DNA from: Chitinophaga pinensis
GTDB lineage: Bacteria; Bacteroidota; Bacteroidia; AKYH767-A; OLB10
Direction of reading: 5' to 3'
Length of the DNA stretch: 32,582 nucleotides
NCBI GenBank assembly: GCA_943332105.1
Contig: CALQOD010000029.1
Span: forward strand, 1 to 32,582
This document shows, piece after piece, positions 9,674-19,582 of this stretch; the first letter of the stretch is position 1; each line of letters starts with the position of its first letter. The notes under the pieces are model-generated. The model made no database searches, was not told where the DNA came from, and saw only the letters and a program-made list of their open reading frames with translations. Made by a program: the position numbers and the translations under genes.

Positions 9674-12600
9674 TTATCGAATAATGGTTATATCTCCTGT
9701 ATCCTCGTGCTTTTTGTTGTTTACATCCTTCGTTCTAGCTCGGTAAACGTAAACTCCCGGAGGACATTCTTCATATTCGTTGAGGTATTTACCATTCCAG
9801 ACTTCATCAGCATTGGTCGTGTGCCATACAATCTGTCCTCTTCTATTGTACACCCATAATTCTAGACTTCTAATTCCTTTTGAAAATATTTGTAATACAT
9901 CATTTAAGCCATCATTGTTAGGCGAAAATGCATTTGGAAGTGTTAAATTATAAATGTCTTTAACCTCTACAGTAACAAAAGAAGAGTCAGAGCAGCCGCC
10001 AGCATTTATTGTGACAAATTTCACTATAAATGTTCCAGTGTCTTGGTAAATATGTTGCGTATAACATGCACTATCCACGGACCCATCTCCAAAGTCATAA
10101 TAACAATTTGTTCCTGGAGCAAAAGCAGTAAAAGTGATTAGCGGATTCATTGTTGTAACAACCAATGGGCTTGCTATAAATGAGGTGTTGGGTAAGCTTG
10201 TTACATTAATTGTACTCGACAGATTTTGAATTGTAGAACAGGTATCAGCGCTAGTAATCGTTAACGAAGGCTGGTAAGTTCCACCAAGCGAATAGGTGTA
10301 TGTTGGACTTGAAACAGTAGAATTATTTCCATCACCAAAATCCCATTCTAATGTTGAGCTTGGAAATGAAGGGGAGTTGTTACTGAAGTTAACTGTTACT
10401 GGAGGACAACCTCCTGTTAAGTCTGAACCAATTACTACAGAAGGATTGGGTTTGATATAAACACTATCTATATAGACATCTGCTAGGCATCCGGGCGTTG
10501 ATGTGCTAAGCGTAATTACTTGCCATCCAGTTGAGCTAAATGTCACATTACTAACAGCGGCATTTGCAGCTATTGGCGTGTTTGAATTGATGCCAAAGTT
10601 CCAATTGAATAATGCTCCAGGAACTATTGCATTCGCAGGGCTAAAATTGTAAGTGTTTCCAATTTCACATTGTGCTCCTGGTCTGTTGTACAAAGCCAAT
10701 TGAACAGGATGGACGGTTATGATAACACTGTCTTTTGAACTGCAGAAACCTTGTGTGGTAGTTACAACAAAATTAACTAGCGTATCTGCATTTCCGAAAT
10801 TAGGTACGGACGCTATTGGGTCAGATGTATTAGCATTGTTCAAGAAACTGGAAGGTGTCCAAGAATAAGTGTACCCAGGAGTAACTGGAGCTCCAATATT
10901 TACGATTTGATTTGAACATGTCGCTGCTGGACTTCCTGCATTGGCTGTGGGGTAATCCGCAACCGTTATAGTTTGTTTTGTTGTGTCAGAAGAGCAATAT
11001 GCGTCTGCTAAAACCAAATAAACCGTATAGCTCCCAGCTGATGGGAAATTAACTGTTTGTGGCCCACTTGCAGGACCTGATCCAATACCTCCATTTAATC
11101 CCCAGGTAAAAGTGGTGCCTGGTTGCTGCGTACTTCCAGTAAATGTTAAAATGGTATTATCGTTTCCACAAACTTGATTATTACTAACAGTAAATGTGGA
11201 TGTAGGATTTGCTCTGACTAAAATACTGGAAGTGTCTGATGAGCTACAACCATTAGCTGATGTTCCTGTAGCAATCCAAGAGGTTATTCCTGCTGTTGGC
11301 CATGCGAAAACGCCATTACCAGTGGTGACAGGGTTACCCGAAATAACTGTTGTTGTTCCAAAATTCCAAGTATAAGTTAATCCAGCGGGTGCGCCACTAA
11401 CAATATTATTTAATAATAGTGTGTCTCCTTCACAAACTGCCGTTGGCGCTGTAACACTAACGGTAGGGGACTGACTAATTATAATATTGTTTGAAGTAGG
11501 AAATGATAAGCATCCATGATCTTGAACGGCAAGTCCTATTGAATATGTTCCTGGAGCTGCCCATGAAATATTAAAAGATTGATTAGTAGAATTAGTTACT
11601 GTTCCAGTTCCATATGACCATCCATAAATTGCAGTACTGCTTGCATTACCTGTATAGTTAACAGGTATAGGTGTGCTGGAGCATCCTGTTGTAGGCAGAC
11701 TAAAACTAGAAGTAGGATAGTCATAAACAAATATGGTATCTCTTGTAGTATCCGATACACAACCATTTTCAGTTGCCACTAGCCATACAGGTTGTGCGCC
11801 TGAGGTGTTCCAGAATACCGTATTGGTGCCAATTCCAGTTCCTATTACACCTGCATTGTTAGGGTAGTTCCAATTATAGTTTGCTAAGAAAGAAACTGAA
11901 TTAACTGTAAAATCAACAGAAATTGGATTCGTTCCATCTGTACAGCCGCTGTTGGTGCTTACTGAAAAGGATGCCGTAGGTCTTGAAGTAACTACGATTT
12001 GGCGTGTGTAGTTACTTGAACATCCATTTGGATGATTTAGAATTAATGTTACATAATAGGTGCCTGGTCCGTAATTGTGTGAAGGATATGAAAATGGTCC
12101 TGATGCTGCACTTCCGTTTACTAACGGAGATCCATCACCGTAATCAAGCACATAACTTGTAAGATTTGAATAAGTAGAAAAATCAGAAATATTTAAGTTT
12201 AGTGAACCACAAGCCGAAGTGCTATCCACATTGAATCCTGCAGTCGGCAACATGTTTAATGCGCTGCCCCATTTCATGTTAAATCCAGAGCCTGATTCAC
12301 TGGTATCATCAATCATCAGTGCATATGTTTTACCTGAAGTAACGGTTACTGGTGGGCAAAATGGAGTAGTATTGCAATTCGTTGCACTTGCAGATAATCC
12401 AAATGGAAGAGATGGATTATAAATGTTATTACATGCTATCTCAATTCCAGGGCAACCACCACTTATATCAAACAATGCCCAACGAAATCCTCCAATACCA
12501 GAAGGGGTACAAGTAAATTCTAAAGGGGCTGTATTTCCCGGTATAAACTTATACCACATTTCGCGATTCGGCGGAGTAGAAAAACAAGAAGGGGATGCAG

Positions 12601-13195
12601 TTGTACTATTAATTGCAGATCCTGGGCAGCTAAAATCTACTTTATTACAAACTGGTACTGCACTTGCGCAATTGATTCCAGGACTTATAAATCCTTGTGT
12701 TGAGTTGATGCAAAGAGAGAAGCTTCCGTCGCTAACAAGAGCAGTAACAGAAAACCAAATTTGTGTGCCAGTTGCAATATTTAATGCGGCAAATGCCTGA
12801 CCGCCATTGGTCAATGCAGCATTACAAACATTCGTTCCTCCAATTGAACAATTGCCATTGGAAATAGTAACCGATGCCTTTTGTATTGGGGTTGCTCCAG
12901 AGGGAGTGATAGTGATTGTATTGATTGGGCCTGATGTGATGTAAGTGTACCATACCTCATGGCCACCTGGAGGAAGTGGAAAAGCGGCTCCCGCGTCACA
13001 AGTATTGGAATATCCATCACCAGAGGCAAATTGGTTGGAGCTTGTGAAACAAATATTTCCTGTTACATCGAGATTTATAAACTTGGCGTTTAAACAATTA
13101 TCATTAGTTGGCACCTGAGCAAAAACATTCAAAGAGATTATTAATAATGTAATTAACAAGCAACTAAATTTATTTATAAATATTCTATTTTTCAT
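9674..13195 (-). CDS. Large secreted PKD-repeat protein with T9SS type B (gliding-motility-associated) C-terminal sorting domain
   Basis: Repeated PKD-like cores (YDFGDGSV, WDFGDGNN, LDYGDGSP) and C-terminus LPNAFSPNNDGLNDVLQIFSKGIRSLELWVYNRRGQIVWHT...PPGVYVYRA. Confidence 0.92.
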   Translation of the reverse strand: MKNRIFINKFSCLLITLLIISLNVFAQVPTNDNCLNAKFINLDVTGNICFTSSNQFASGDGYSNTCDAGAAFPLPPGGHEVWYTYITSGPINTITITPSGATPIQKASVTISNGNCSIGGTNVCNAALTNGGQAFAALNIATGTQIWFSVTALVSDGSFSLCINSTQGFISPGINCASAVPVCNKVDFSCPGSAINSTTASPSCFSTPPNREMWYKFIPGNTAPLEFTCTPSGIGGFRWALFDISGGCPGIEIACNNIYNPSLPFGLSASATNCNTTPFCPPVTVTSGKTYALMIDDTSESGSGFNMKWGSALNMLPTAGFNVDSTSACGSLNLNISDFSTYSNLTSYVLDYGDGSPLVNGSAASGPFSYPSHNYGPGTYYVTLILNHPNGCSSNYTRQIVVTSRPTASFSVSTNSGCTDGTNPISVDFTVNSVSFLANYNWNYPNNAGVIGTGIGTNTVFWNTSGAQPVWLVATENGCVSDTTRDTIFVYDYPTSSFSLPTTGCSSTPIPVNYTGNASSTAIYGWSYGTGTVTNSTNQSFNISWAAPGTYSIGLAVQDHGCLSFPTSNNIIISQSPTVSVTAPTAVCEGDTLLLNNIVSGAPAGLTYTWNFGTTTVISGNPVTTGNGVFAWPTAGITSWIATGTSANGCSSSDTSSILVRANPTSTFTVSNNQVCGNDNTILTFTGSTQQPGTTFTWGLNGGIGSGPASGPQTVNFPSAGSYTVYLVLADAYCSSDTTKQTITVADYPTANAGSPAATCSNQIVNIGAPVTPGYTYSWTPSSFLNNANTSDPIASVPNFGNADTLVNFVVTTTQGFCSSKDSVIITVHPVQLALYNRPGAQCEIGNTYNFSPANAIVPGALFNWNFGINSNTPIAANAAVSNVTFSSTGWQVITLSTSTPGCLADVYIDSVYIKPNPSVVIGSDLTGGCPPVTVNFSNNSPSFPSSTLEWDFGDGNNSTVSSPTYTYSLGGTYQPSLTITSADTCSTIQNLSSTINVTSLPNTSFIASPLVVTTMNPLITFTAFAPGTNCYYDFGDGSVDSACYTQHIYQDTGTFIVKFVTINAGGCSDSSFVTVEVKDIYNLTLPNAFSPNNDGLNDVLQIFSKGIRSLELWVYNRRGQIVWHTTNADEVWNGKYLNEYEECPPGVYVYRARTKDVNNKKHEDTGDITIIR

Positions 13196-13258
13196 TCTTA
13201 AATGAATTGACTTTTAAACTATATTTGGACTCTAATTCAACAAAGTTAAGCCAAATTT

Positions 13259-14629
13259 ATGGAACATATTAAACAATACATTGAAGAAAATAAAGATCGG
13301 TTTTTAGCGGAGCTAATGGATATGCTTCGTATTCCTTCTGTGAGCGCAGATTCTAAGCATAAAGAGGATGTTCAACGAAATGCAGAATTTGTAAAAAATA
13401 GTTTAATAGCAGCTGGTGCAGATAATGTAGAGGTGTGTCCTACTCCCGGACATCCTATCGTCTACGGAGAGAAAATTATTGATCTCGCATTGCCAACTAT
13501 AATAGTTTATGGACACTATGATGTTCAGCCTGCTGATCCGTTAGAATTATGGGATTCGCCTCCGTTTGAGCCCGTGATTAAAAATGGTTTGATTGTAGCT
13601 CGTGGATCATGTGACGACAAAGGTCAGATGTTTATGCATGTTAAGGCGTTTGAATTAATGATGAAAACGAATTCACTTCCTTGCAATGTAAAATTTATGA
13701 TCGAAGGAGAAGAAGAAGTAGGTTCATCGAATTTAGGCACATGGATTCATGATAATAAAGAGCGTTTAAAAGGTGATATTATTTTAATTAGTGATACATC
13801 TATTATTGCTAATGATATTCCTTCTATTGATGTAGGTTTACGCGGATTAAGTTATGTGGAAGTTGAAGTAACTGGTCCGAACCGCGATTTACATTCTGGA
13901 GTTTACGGTGGAGCAGTAGCTAATCCTATCACTATTTTATGCGAGATGATAGCTAAGACAAAAGACGAGAACAACCATATTACGATTCCAGGATTTTATG
14001 ATGATGTTGTTGCTTTAACCGATGCAGAACGTGCAGATTTAAATCGTGCACCTTTCAGTCTTGATGAATATAAAAAAGATTTAAATGTAGAAGAAGTTCA
14101 TGGAGAAACTGGTTATACAACTCTTGAGCGCACAGGGACTCGTCCTACGTTTGAATTAAATGGAATTTGGGGTGGTTATATTGGAGAAGGTGCAAAGACC
14201 GTTTTACCAAGTAAAGCATATGCAAAAATCTCTATGCGCTTAGTGCCGAATCAAACTACTGATAAAATTACAGAGCTATTTACAAAGCATTTTGAATCAA
14301 TCACACCTAAGTCGGTGAAAGTGAAAGTTACTCCTCATCATGGTGGTGAGCCAGTTGTTACTCCAACTGATTCATTAGCATTTAAAGCAGCGAGCATGGC
14401 AATGGAAACTACATTTGGTAAGAAGCCAATCCCTACTCGTGGTGGAGGAAGTATTCCGATTGTCGCTTTGTTTGAAAAAGAGTTAGGTTTGAAGAGTGTA
14501 TTAATGGGATTCGGATTAGATAGTGATTTGATTCACTCTCCAAACGAGCACTATGGCATCTTCAATTTCTTAAAAGGAATCGAAACGATTCCTTTGTTCT
14601 ACAAGAACTTTACAGAGATGAGTAAGTAA
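13259..14629 (+). CDS. M20 family dipeptidase
   Basis: YGHYDVQPADPLELWDSPPFEP, ARGSCDDKGQ, EGEEEVGSSNL, RDLHSGVYGG motifs of M20 metallopeptidases. Confidence 0.93.
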   Translation: MEHIKQYIEENKDRFLAELMDMLRIPSVSADSKHKEDVQRNAEFVKNSLIAAGADNVEVCPTPGHPIVYGEKIIDLALPTIIVYGHYDVQPADPLELWDSPPFEPVIKNGLIVARGSCDDKGQMFMHVKAFELMMKTNSLPCNVKFMIEGEEEVGSSNLGTWIHDNKERLKGDIILISDTSIIANDIPSIDVGLRGLSYVEVEVTGPNRDLHSGVYGGAVANPITILCEMIAKTKDENNHITIPGFYDDVVALTDAERADLNRAPFSLDEYKKDLNVEEVHGETGYTTLERTGTRPTFELNGIWGGYIGEGAKTVLPSKAYAKISMRLVPNQTTDKITELFTKHFESITPKSVKVKVTPHHGGEPVVTPTDSLAFKAASMAMETTFGKKPIPTRGGGSIPIVALFEKELGLKSVLMGFGLDSDLIHSPNEHYGIFNFLKGIETIPLFYKNFTEMSK

Positions 14630-14717
14630 TATAAATTGATTAGTTTTTTCGATTTTCTCAATTATTGAATATGAATTTGTTTAGAAACTGAAAAACATCA
14701 TAAATAAAAAATATAAT

Positions 14718-15200
14718 ATGCGTAGACTGCCAATACTCTTATTTATTATTTCGATTTTTAATTGTGCCTTTGGTCAAAATGTAGATTATGTTAAATATAA
14801 TAAAGGGCAGATAAGTTTTGAATTGCCTAAGCACATGAAATTGAAAAATATGTATGAAGAGCCAACTCCTGATTCAAAAAATTTCGAAGTAATTACAGGA
14901 GATGCAAATATAATAATTGAATTACATTCATTAATATCAAGTAGATTTGGTTGTGAAGGAATTCAAGATTGTTATAGCGATGCATTAAGTAGAACTAAAT
15001 TGAATGTTACTTATAAAATGAAATCTAATAACTATTTCGTCATATCAGGTTTTAATAAACACAATGGTAATATAGTTTATTGGAAAAGGGTTGTTGGAGA
15101 ATGGTATATAAGTGATTTACATATCGAATATAGTCCATTGAAAAAAAATAAAATCGAACCTTATATTGGCCAAATTTCAAAATCATTTAAAAGTCAGTAA
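14718..15200 (+). CDS. Hypothetical secreted protein
   Basis: 160 aa with signal peptide MRRLPILLFIISIFNCAFGQ; no recognised domain. Confidence 0.6.
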   Translation: MRRLPILLFIISIFNCAFGQNVDYVKYNKGQISFELPKHMKLKNMYEEPTPDSKNFEVITGDANIIIELHSLISSRFGCEGIQDCYSDALSRTKLNVTYKMKSNNYFVISGFNKHNGNIVYWKRVVGEWYISDLHIEYSPLKKNKIEPYIGQISKSFKSQ

Positions 15201-15303
15201 TAGCAAAGCGTTTTACGGGAATTTTTGGTAATAATAATTTACGGGAAATCAATTTAAGAATATAACATTAATGAATAAGCAATTCAATACAATACAATAA
15301 TGG

Positions 15304-15341
15304 AAAGCCCCCTCAGAAAGCTAAATCTGCAGGGGCTTTTT
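15304..15341 (+). terminator. Rho-independent terminator
   Basis: AAAGCCCCCT...AGGGGCTTTTT stem and T-run. Confidence 0.75.
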
Positions 15342-15463
15342 ATTTTGATTTGATTTTCTTTTTAATCTTAGGTGTAATCGAATTATCTTTTTCTTTTTTT
15401 ATAACTTAAAACAATTAAACTTGTTTACTATTTACAATATCAGAAATTAGCAGTCAGTAACTC

Positions 15464-16582
15464 ATGCATAAACAACAAAAAAAAGGATTTTTATTTAAAA
15501 AATACGACGCGCCGATTCAATCTCCTTTTGATAGGCTGTTTGATATTTTTAAGGAACTTATTGTTCATACAGCTGGCGATTTCGATGAGGCGATTACATG
15601 GCTTCGCGAGATAGATGTAGAGTATAAGTTGACCGATAAAGATTATACTATTGATGATTTTATTGCGGACTTGAAAAAGAAAGGATATATACGCGATGAG
15701 ATCAATGAAGATGGTAGTGGTGGTATCGGTATTACTGCAAAAACGGAACGTGCAATTCGTCAGCAAGCCTTAGATCAAATTTTTGGAAATCTAAAAAAGA
15801 CTGGACAGGGTAATCACAAAACAAAACACGTCGGAAGTGGTGATGAACAAACAGGGGAGTTTCGAAATTATAATTTCGGGGATGGATTAGAAAGTATATC
15901 GTTGACCGAAAGTTTGCGCAATGCACAAATCAATAATGGTGTTGATGAATTTAAGTTGACTGAAAATGATTTGATAGTGGAGGAGTCGACTTATAAGGCG
16001 CAGATGAGTACAGTGCTGATGATTGATATAAGTCATAGTATGATTTTGTATGGAGAAGATCGGATTACACCTGCTAAAAAAGTAGCGATGGCATTAGCAG
16101 AATTAATCACTACTCGTTATCCGAAAGATACCATTGATGTTTTAGTTTTTGGTAATGATGCCTGGCCTATAGCAATAAAAGATTTGCCTTATTTGAAAGT
16201 AGGTCCTTATCATACAAATACAGTTGCTGGGTTGCAATTAGCTATGGATATTTTACGTCGGAAGAGAAATACCAACAAACAAATTTTTATGATTACCGAC
16301 GGCAAGCCAAGTTGTGTTCGTGAGAAAGATGGAACGTATTATATGAATTCAAACGGGCTTGATGAATACATCGTTGAACAGTGTTATAATCAAGCGGCAC
16401 AAGCACGAAAACTACATATCCCCATTACTACTTTTATGATTGCTAATGATCCTTACTTGCAGCGATTCGTCAATCGATTTACAGAAGCAAATCAAGGAAA
16501 AGCATTTTATACTGGATTAAAAGGATTAGGCGAAATGATTTTTGAAGATTATGAAACCAATAGAAAAAAGAGGATTAAATAA
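15464..16582 (+). CDS. VWA-domain protein
   Basis: MIDAS motif DISHS in STVLMIDISHSMILYGEDRITPAKKVAMALAELI; later MITDGKPS. Confidence 0.88.
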   Translation: MHKQQKKGFLFKKYDAPIQSPFDRLFDIFKELIVHTAGDFDEAITWLREIDVEYKLTDKDYTIDDFIADLKKKGYIRDEINEDGSGGIGITAKTERAIRQQALDQIFGNLKKTGQGNHKTKHVGSGDEQTGEFRNYNFGDGLESISLTESLRNAQINNGVDEFKLTENDLIVEESTYKAQMSTVLMIDISHSMILYGEDRITPAKKVAMALAELITTRYPKDTIDVLVFGNDAWPIAIKDLPYLKVGPYHTNTVAGLQLAMDILRRKRNTNKQIFMITDGKPSCVREKDGTYYMNSNGLDEYIVEQCYNQAAQARKLHIPITTFMIANDPYLQRFVNRFTEANQGKAFYTGLKGLGEMIFEDYETNRKKRIK

Positions 16583-16648
16583 CGAGTGATTTATCAAACG
16601 TTGATAATTGAATAAAAATAATTGAAACAAATTTTACAAACTCAGATA

Positions 16649-18112
16649 ATGAAAATAGATAAAATAAAAACGGTAGGTGATTTAAAAAAATCGGGATATC
16701 AATCGAAGTCAATTAAAGATGAATTAAGAAATAACTTAATTGAAAAATTAAAATCAGGCAATCCTGTATTCGAAGGTGTTCATGGATTTGAAAATACGGT
16801 TATACCTGAACTTGAACGTGCTATTTTATCTCGACATAATATTAATTTATTAGGACTTCGTGGACAAGCGAAAACTAGGTTAGCGCGTAAAATGGTGGAG
16901 TTGTTGGATGAGTATATTCCTTTTATTGCTGGTTCTGAAATTAATGATGATCCATTAAGTCCAATTTCACGTTACGCACAAAATTTAATTCAAGAAAAAG
17001 GCGACGATACTCCAATTGAGTGGCTTCACAGAAGTAATCGATTTTTTGAAAAATTAGCGACGCCTGATGTAACTGTTGCAGATTTAATTGGTGATATCGA
17101 TCCAATAAAAGCAGCTAATTTAAAATTGTCTTTTGCAGATGACAGAGTCATTCACTTTGGAATGATTCCTCGTGCGAACAGATGTATTTTTGTGATTAAT
17201 GAGTTGCCCGATTTACAAGCGAGAATTCAAGTGGCGTTATTTAATATTTTGCAAGAAGGGGACATTCAAATTCGTGGTTTTAAATTGCGATTGAATTTAG
17301 ATATTCAATTTGTATTTACAGCTAACCCCGAAGATTATACGAATCGAGGAAGTATTGTAACTCCATTAAAAGATCGTATCGGTTCTCAGATATTAACGCA
17401 TTACCCGGAGTCAGTTTCTATTGCACGAACAATTACAAGTCAAGAAGCAAAATTGCATAAGCAGCAATCTGATAGCGTTTACGTTACAAGTTTAGCAAAG
17501 GATTTATTGGAGCAGGTTTCATTTGAGGCACGTGAAAGTGAGTACATCGATAATAAGAGTGGAGTAAGTGCGCGTTTAAGCATTACGGCTTATGAAAATC
17601 TAATAAGCACTGCAGAACGTCGTGCATTAAAATCAGGTTTATCAAATACGAGTGTTCGATTGTCTGATTTTATGGGGATTATTCCTGCAATAACAGGAAA
17701 GCTAGAACTCGTATACGAAGGCGAACAAGAAGGAGCGGTAATTGTTGCGCAGCATTTAATTAATGATGCAATAAAAAGTTATTTCCCAGCCTATTTTCCT
17801 AAGATTGAAAAGTTGGAAAAGAATCCAGATAAAAGTCCGTATGCAAAAATTATTGAATGGTTTTTTAATGAATCAGGATTTGAATTATTGGACGATTGCA
17901 GTGATGCTGAATATAAGAAGCAACTAGATTTGATTAAACCACTTGATGAGCTAATTCAAAAATACCAGCCGGAGTTAGCGAAAGAAGATATTTATTTCAT
18001 CAAAGAATTTGTTCTGTGGGGATTAGTATCGTATGATAAATTGTCGAAGGATCGTATTGTTGATGGTTTTCAGTTCAGTGATATGATTGGGAATTACATT
18101 AACAAAATGTAA
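16649..18112 (+). CDS. MoxR/Mg-chelatase-like AAA+ ATPase, partner of the upstream VWA protein
   Basis: P-loop-like GLRGQAKTRLARKM, Walker B-like CIFVINELPDL, sensor-like FVFTANPEDYTNRG, DRIG. ATG at 16649 preferred over the TTG at 16622. Confidence 0.85.
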   Translation: MKIDKIKTVGDLKKSGYQSKSIKDELRNNLIEKLKSGNPVFEGVHGFENTVIPELERAILSRHNINLLGLRGQAKTRLARKMVELLDEYIPFIAGSEINDDPLSPISRYAQNLIQEKGDDTPIEWLHRSNRFFEKLATPDVTVADLIGDIDPIKAANLKLSFADDRVIHFGMIPRANRCIFVINELPDLQARIQVALFNILQEGDIQIRGFKLRLNLDIQFVFTANPEDYTNRGSIVTPLKDRIGSQILTHYPESVSIARTITSQEAKLHKQQSDSVYVTSLAKDLLEQVSFEARESEYIDNKSGVSARLSITAYENLISTAERRALKSGLSNTSVRLSDFMGIIPAITGKLELVYEGEQEGAVIVAQHLINDAIKSYFPAYFPKIEKLEKNPDKSPYAKIIEWFFNESGFELLDDCSDAEYKKQLDLIKPLDELIQKYQPELAKEDIYFIKEFVLWGLVSYDKLSKDRIVDGFQFSDMIGNYINKM

Positions 18113-18267
18113 TGCTTTGATAATTTTATCGGTGGTTTGTCTGACTTTATTTCAGATGAACCGTTTGCAATCCGTTTCACAATAGGTTTGGTTGTATTAT
18201 TAATATTTCGGAATTAGAAATTTATTAGCGAATTTTGATATTCGATTTAATTTTAAATAAAATTCCT

Positions 18268-18849
18268 ATGAAAAACCTATTTTTTATTGTTGGATTAATC
18301 CTAACAACATCATTAAGCCAAGCACAAATCTGTCCTGTAGTTATTACCCACATAATTAATGGTAATCAGGTTCAGTACTACGGTTCGTGTGCATCTAATC
18401 CGAGTGGATGGAGTTGGTTTTTTAATGGTGGCTCTCCTCTAACATCCAGTCAGCAGAATCCTGTTGTTAATTATAGCGTACCCGGGCAGTACATCACGGC
18501 ATTATCTGTATATGGCGGACCCAATAGTTGCAGCGCGGCATTATCGAATAAAAATGATACAGTCGTAATTGTTGCAACTGGTATTGAAAATAATAATGCT
18601 GATGGTTTTAGTATGAATGTCATTCAATCACAGAATCCACAATTAGAAATCATCAATAATAAATCGCAAAGAGTTCAAATTGCCTTGCATGATTTAAACG
18701 GACAATTAATAGAAACTGTTTTTGAAGGTGTGTTAAATCAGGGCCAGAATATGTTATCAATGCAGACATTTAACATTCCATCTGGAGTTTATTTGATTTC
18801 ACTTAGTAAGGAAGATGGGGTGGTGTGTAAGAGAGTTTTGATACCATAG
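18268..18849 (+). CDS. Small secreted protein with PKD-like segment and T9SS type A C-terminal sorting tail
   Basis: Signal peptide MKNLFFIVGLILTTSLSQA; PKD-like GWSWFFNGGSPLTSSQQNPVVNYSVPGQY; tail LHDLNGQLIETVFEG...IPSGVYLISLSKEDGVVCKRVLIP. Confidence 0.8.
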   Translation: MKNLFFIVGLILTTSLSQAQICPVVITHIINGNQVQYYGSCASNPSGWSWFFNGGSPLTSSQQNPVVNYSVPGQYITALSVYGGPNSCSAALSNKNDTVVIVATGIENNNADGFSMNVIQSQNPQLEIINNKSQRVQIALHDLNGQLIETVFEGVLNQGQNMLSMQTFNIPSGVYLISLSKEDGVVCKRVLIP

Positions 18850-18877
18850 GTTAGGTAGAACTATGCCGTATAATTAT

Positions 18878-18909
18878 TTTGATTTAACGGTTGTTTTTAA
18901 TTAAATTTG
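18878..18909 (+). promoter_or_regulatory. Bacteroidetes-type promoter (TTTG-N20-TAAATTTG) for the mntA/hepT pair
   Basis: TTTG at 18878-18881 and TAAATTTG at 18902-18909; ATG at 18915. Confidence 0.55.
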
Positions 18910-18914
18910 TTGTC

Positions 18915-19214
18915 ATGGGTATTTTAGAACAAAATATGGAAGATATTAAAAGACTTTGTGTTTTATACAATGTCGATAAGATGTATCTATTCGGTTCAGT
19001 TCTAAATTCAACTTTTAATGAGAAAAGCGACATTGATTTATTAGTTAAATTTAAATCTATGGAGCTCTCAAATTATCTCGATAATTATATCGGATTTAAA
19101 GATAAATTAGAAGATTTGTTTGGGAGAGAGGTTGACTTATTAGAAGAGCAAACCTTGCGTAATCCAGTTTTGATAAAGTCGATAAATAAATCAAAGTCTC
19201 TGATTTATGGATGA
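18915..19214 (+). CDS. mntA: MNT-family nucleotidyltransferase antitoxin
   Basis: GSVLNSTFNEKSDID matches GSX10DXD exactly; overlaps the downstream HEPN gene by 8 bp. ATG at 18915 preferred over the upstream TTG at 18891. Confidence 0.88.
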   Translation: MGILEQNMEDIKRLCVLYNVDKMYLFGSVLNSTFNEKSDIDLLVKFKSMELSNYLDNYIGFKDKLEDLFGREVDLLEEQTLRNPVLIKSINKSKSLIYG

Positions 19215-19563
19215 AAGAATTCTAAAATGGCTTTTTGATATTAAATTAAGTATTGACGAAATCGAGAGTTTTTTCGAGGGTCCAGCAAAAGATTTTTTTC
19301 AGTATAAACAGAATCTTATTCTTAAACGAGCAGTTGAACGAAATTTAGAAATAATTGGAGAAGCCGTCAATCGTATAATAACTCGTGATAATTCATTTTC
19401 AGAGAAAATAAGCAATGCCAAGGCAATCATAGGACTGAGAAATCAAGTTATACATTCTTATGATAGTATTTCTGATGAGAATATTTGGTCTGTTTTAATT
19501 AATCATCTGCCAAAGTTGAAAATTGAAATTGAAAATTTGATTTCAAACGAGTGGGAAGATTAG
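19207..19563 (+). CDS. hepT: HEPN-family (DUF86) toxin
   Basis: RNQVIHSY matches the RX4HXY motif of HepT; partner of the MNT gene. Confidence 0.9.
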   Translation: MDERILKWLFDIKLSIDEIESFFEGPAKDFFQYKQNLILKRAVERNLEIIGEAVNRIITRDNSFSEKISNAKAIIGLRNQVIHSYDSISDENIWSVLINHLPKLKIEIENLISNEWED

Positions 19564-19582
19564 ATTAAATTAAATAATTACA

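Noticed and set aside
12219-12800. Plus-strand ORFs 12219-12422 and 12423-12800 inside the PKD gene
   Set aside because: Antisense to a long, clearly recognisable T9SS-B PKD protein; low-complexity translation typical of shadow ORFs.
15212-15247. Two copies of TTTACGGGAA 26 bp apart (15212-15221 and 15238-15247)
   Set aside because: Only 10 bp and two copies in an AT-rich spacer; not enough to call an operator or repeat array.
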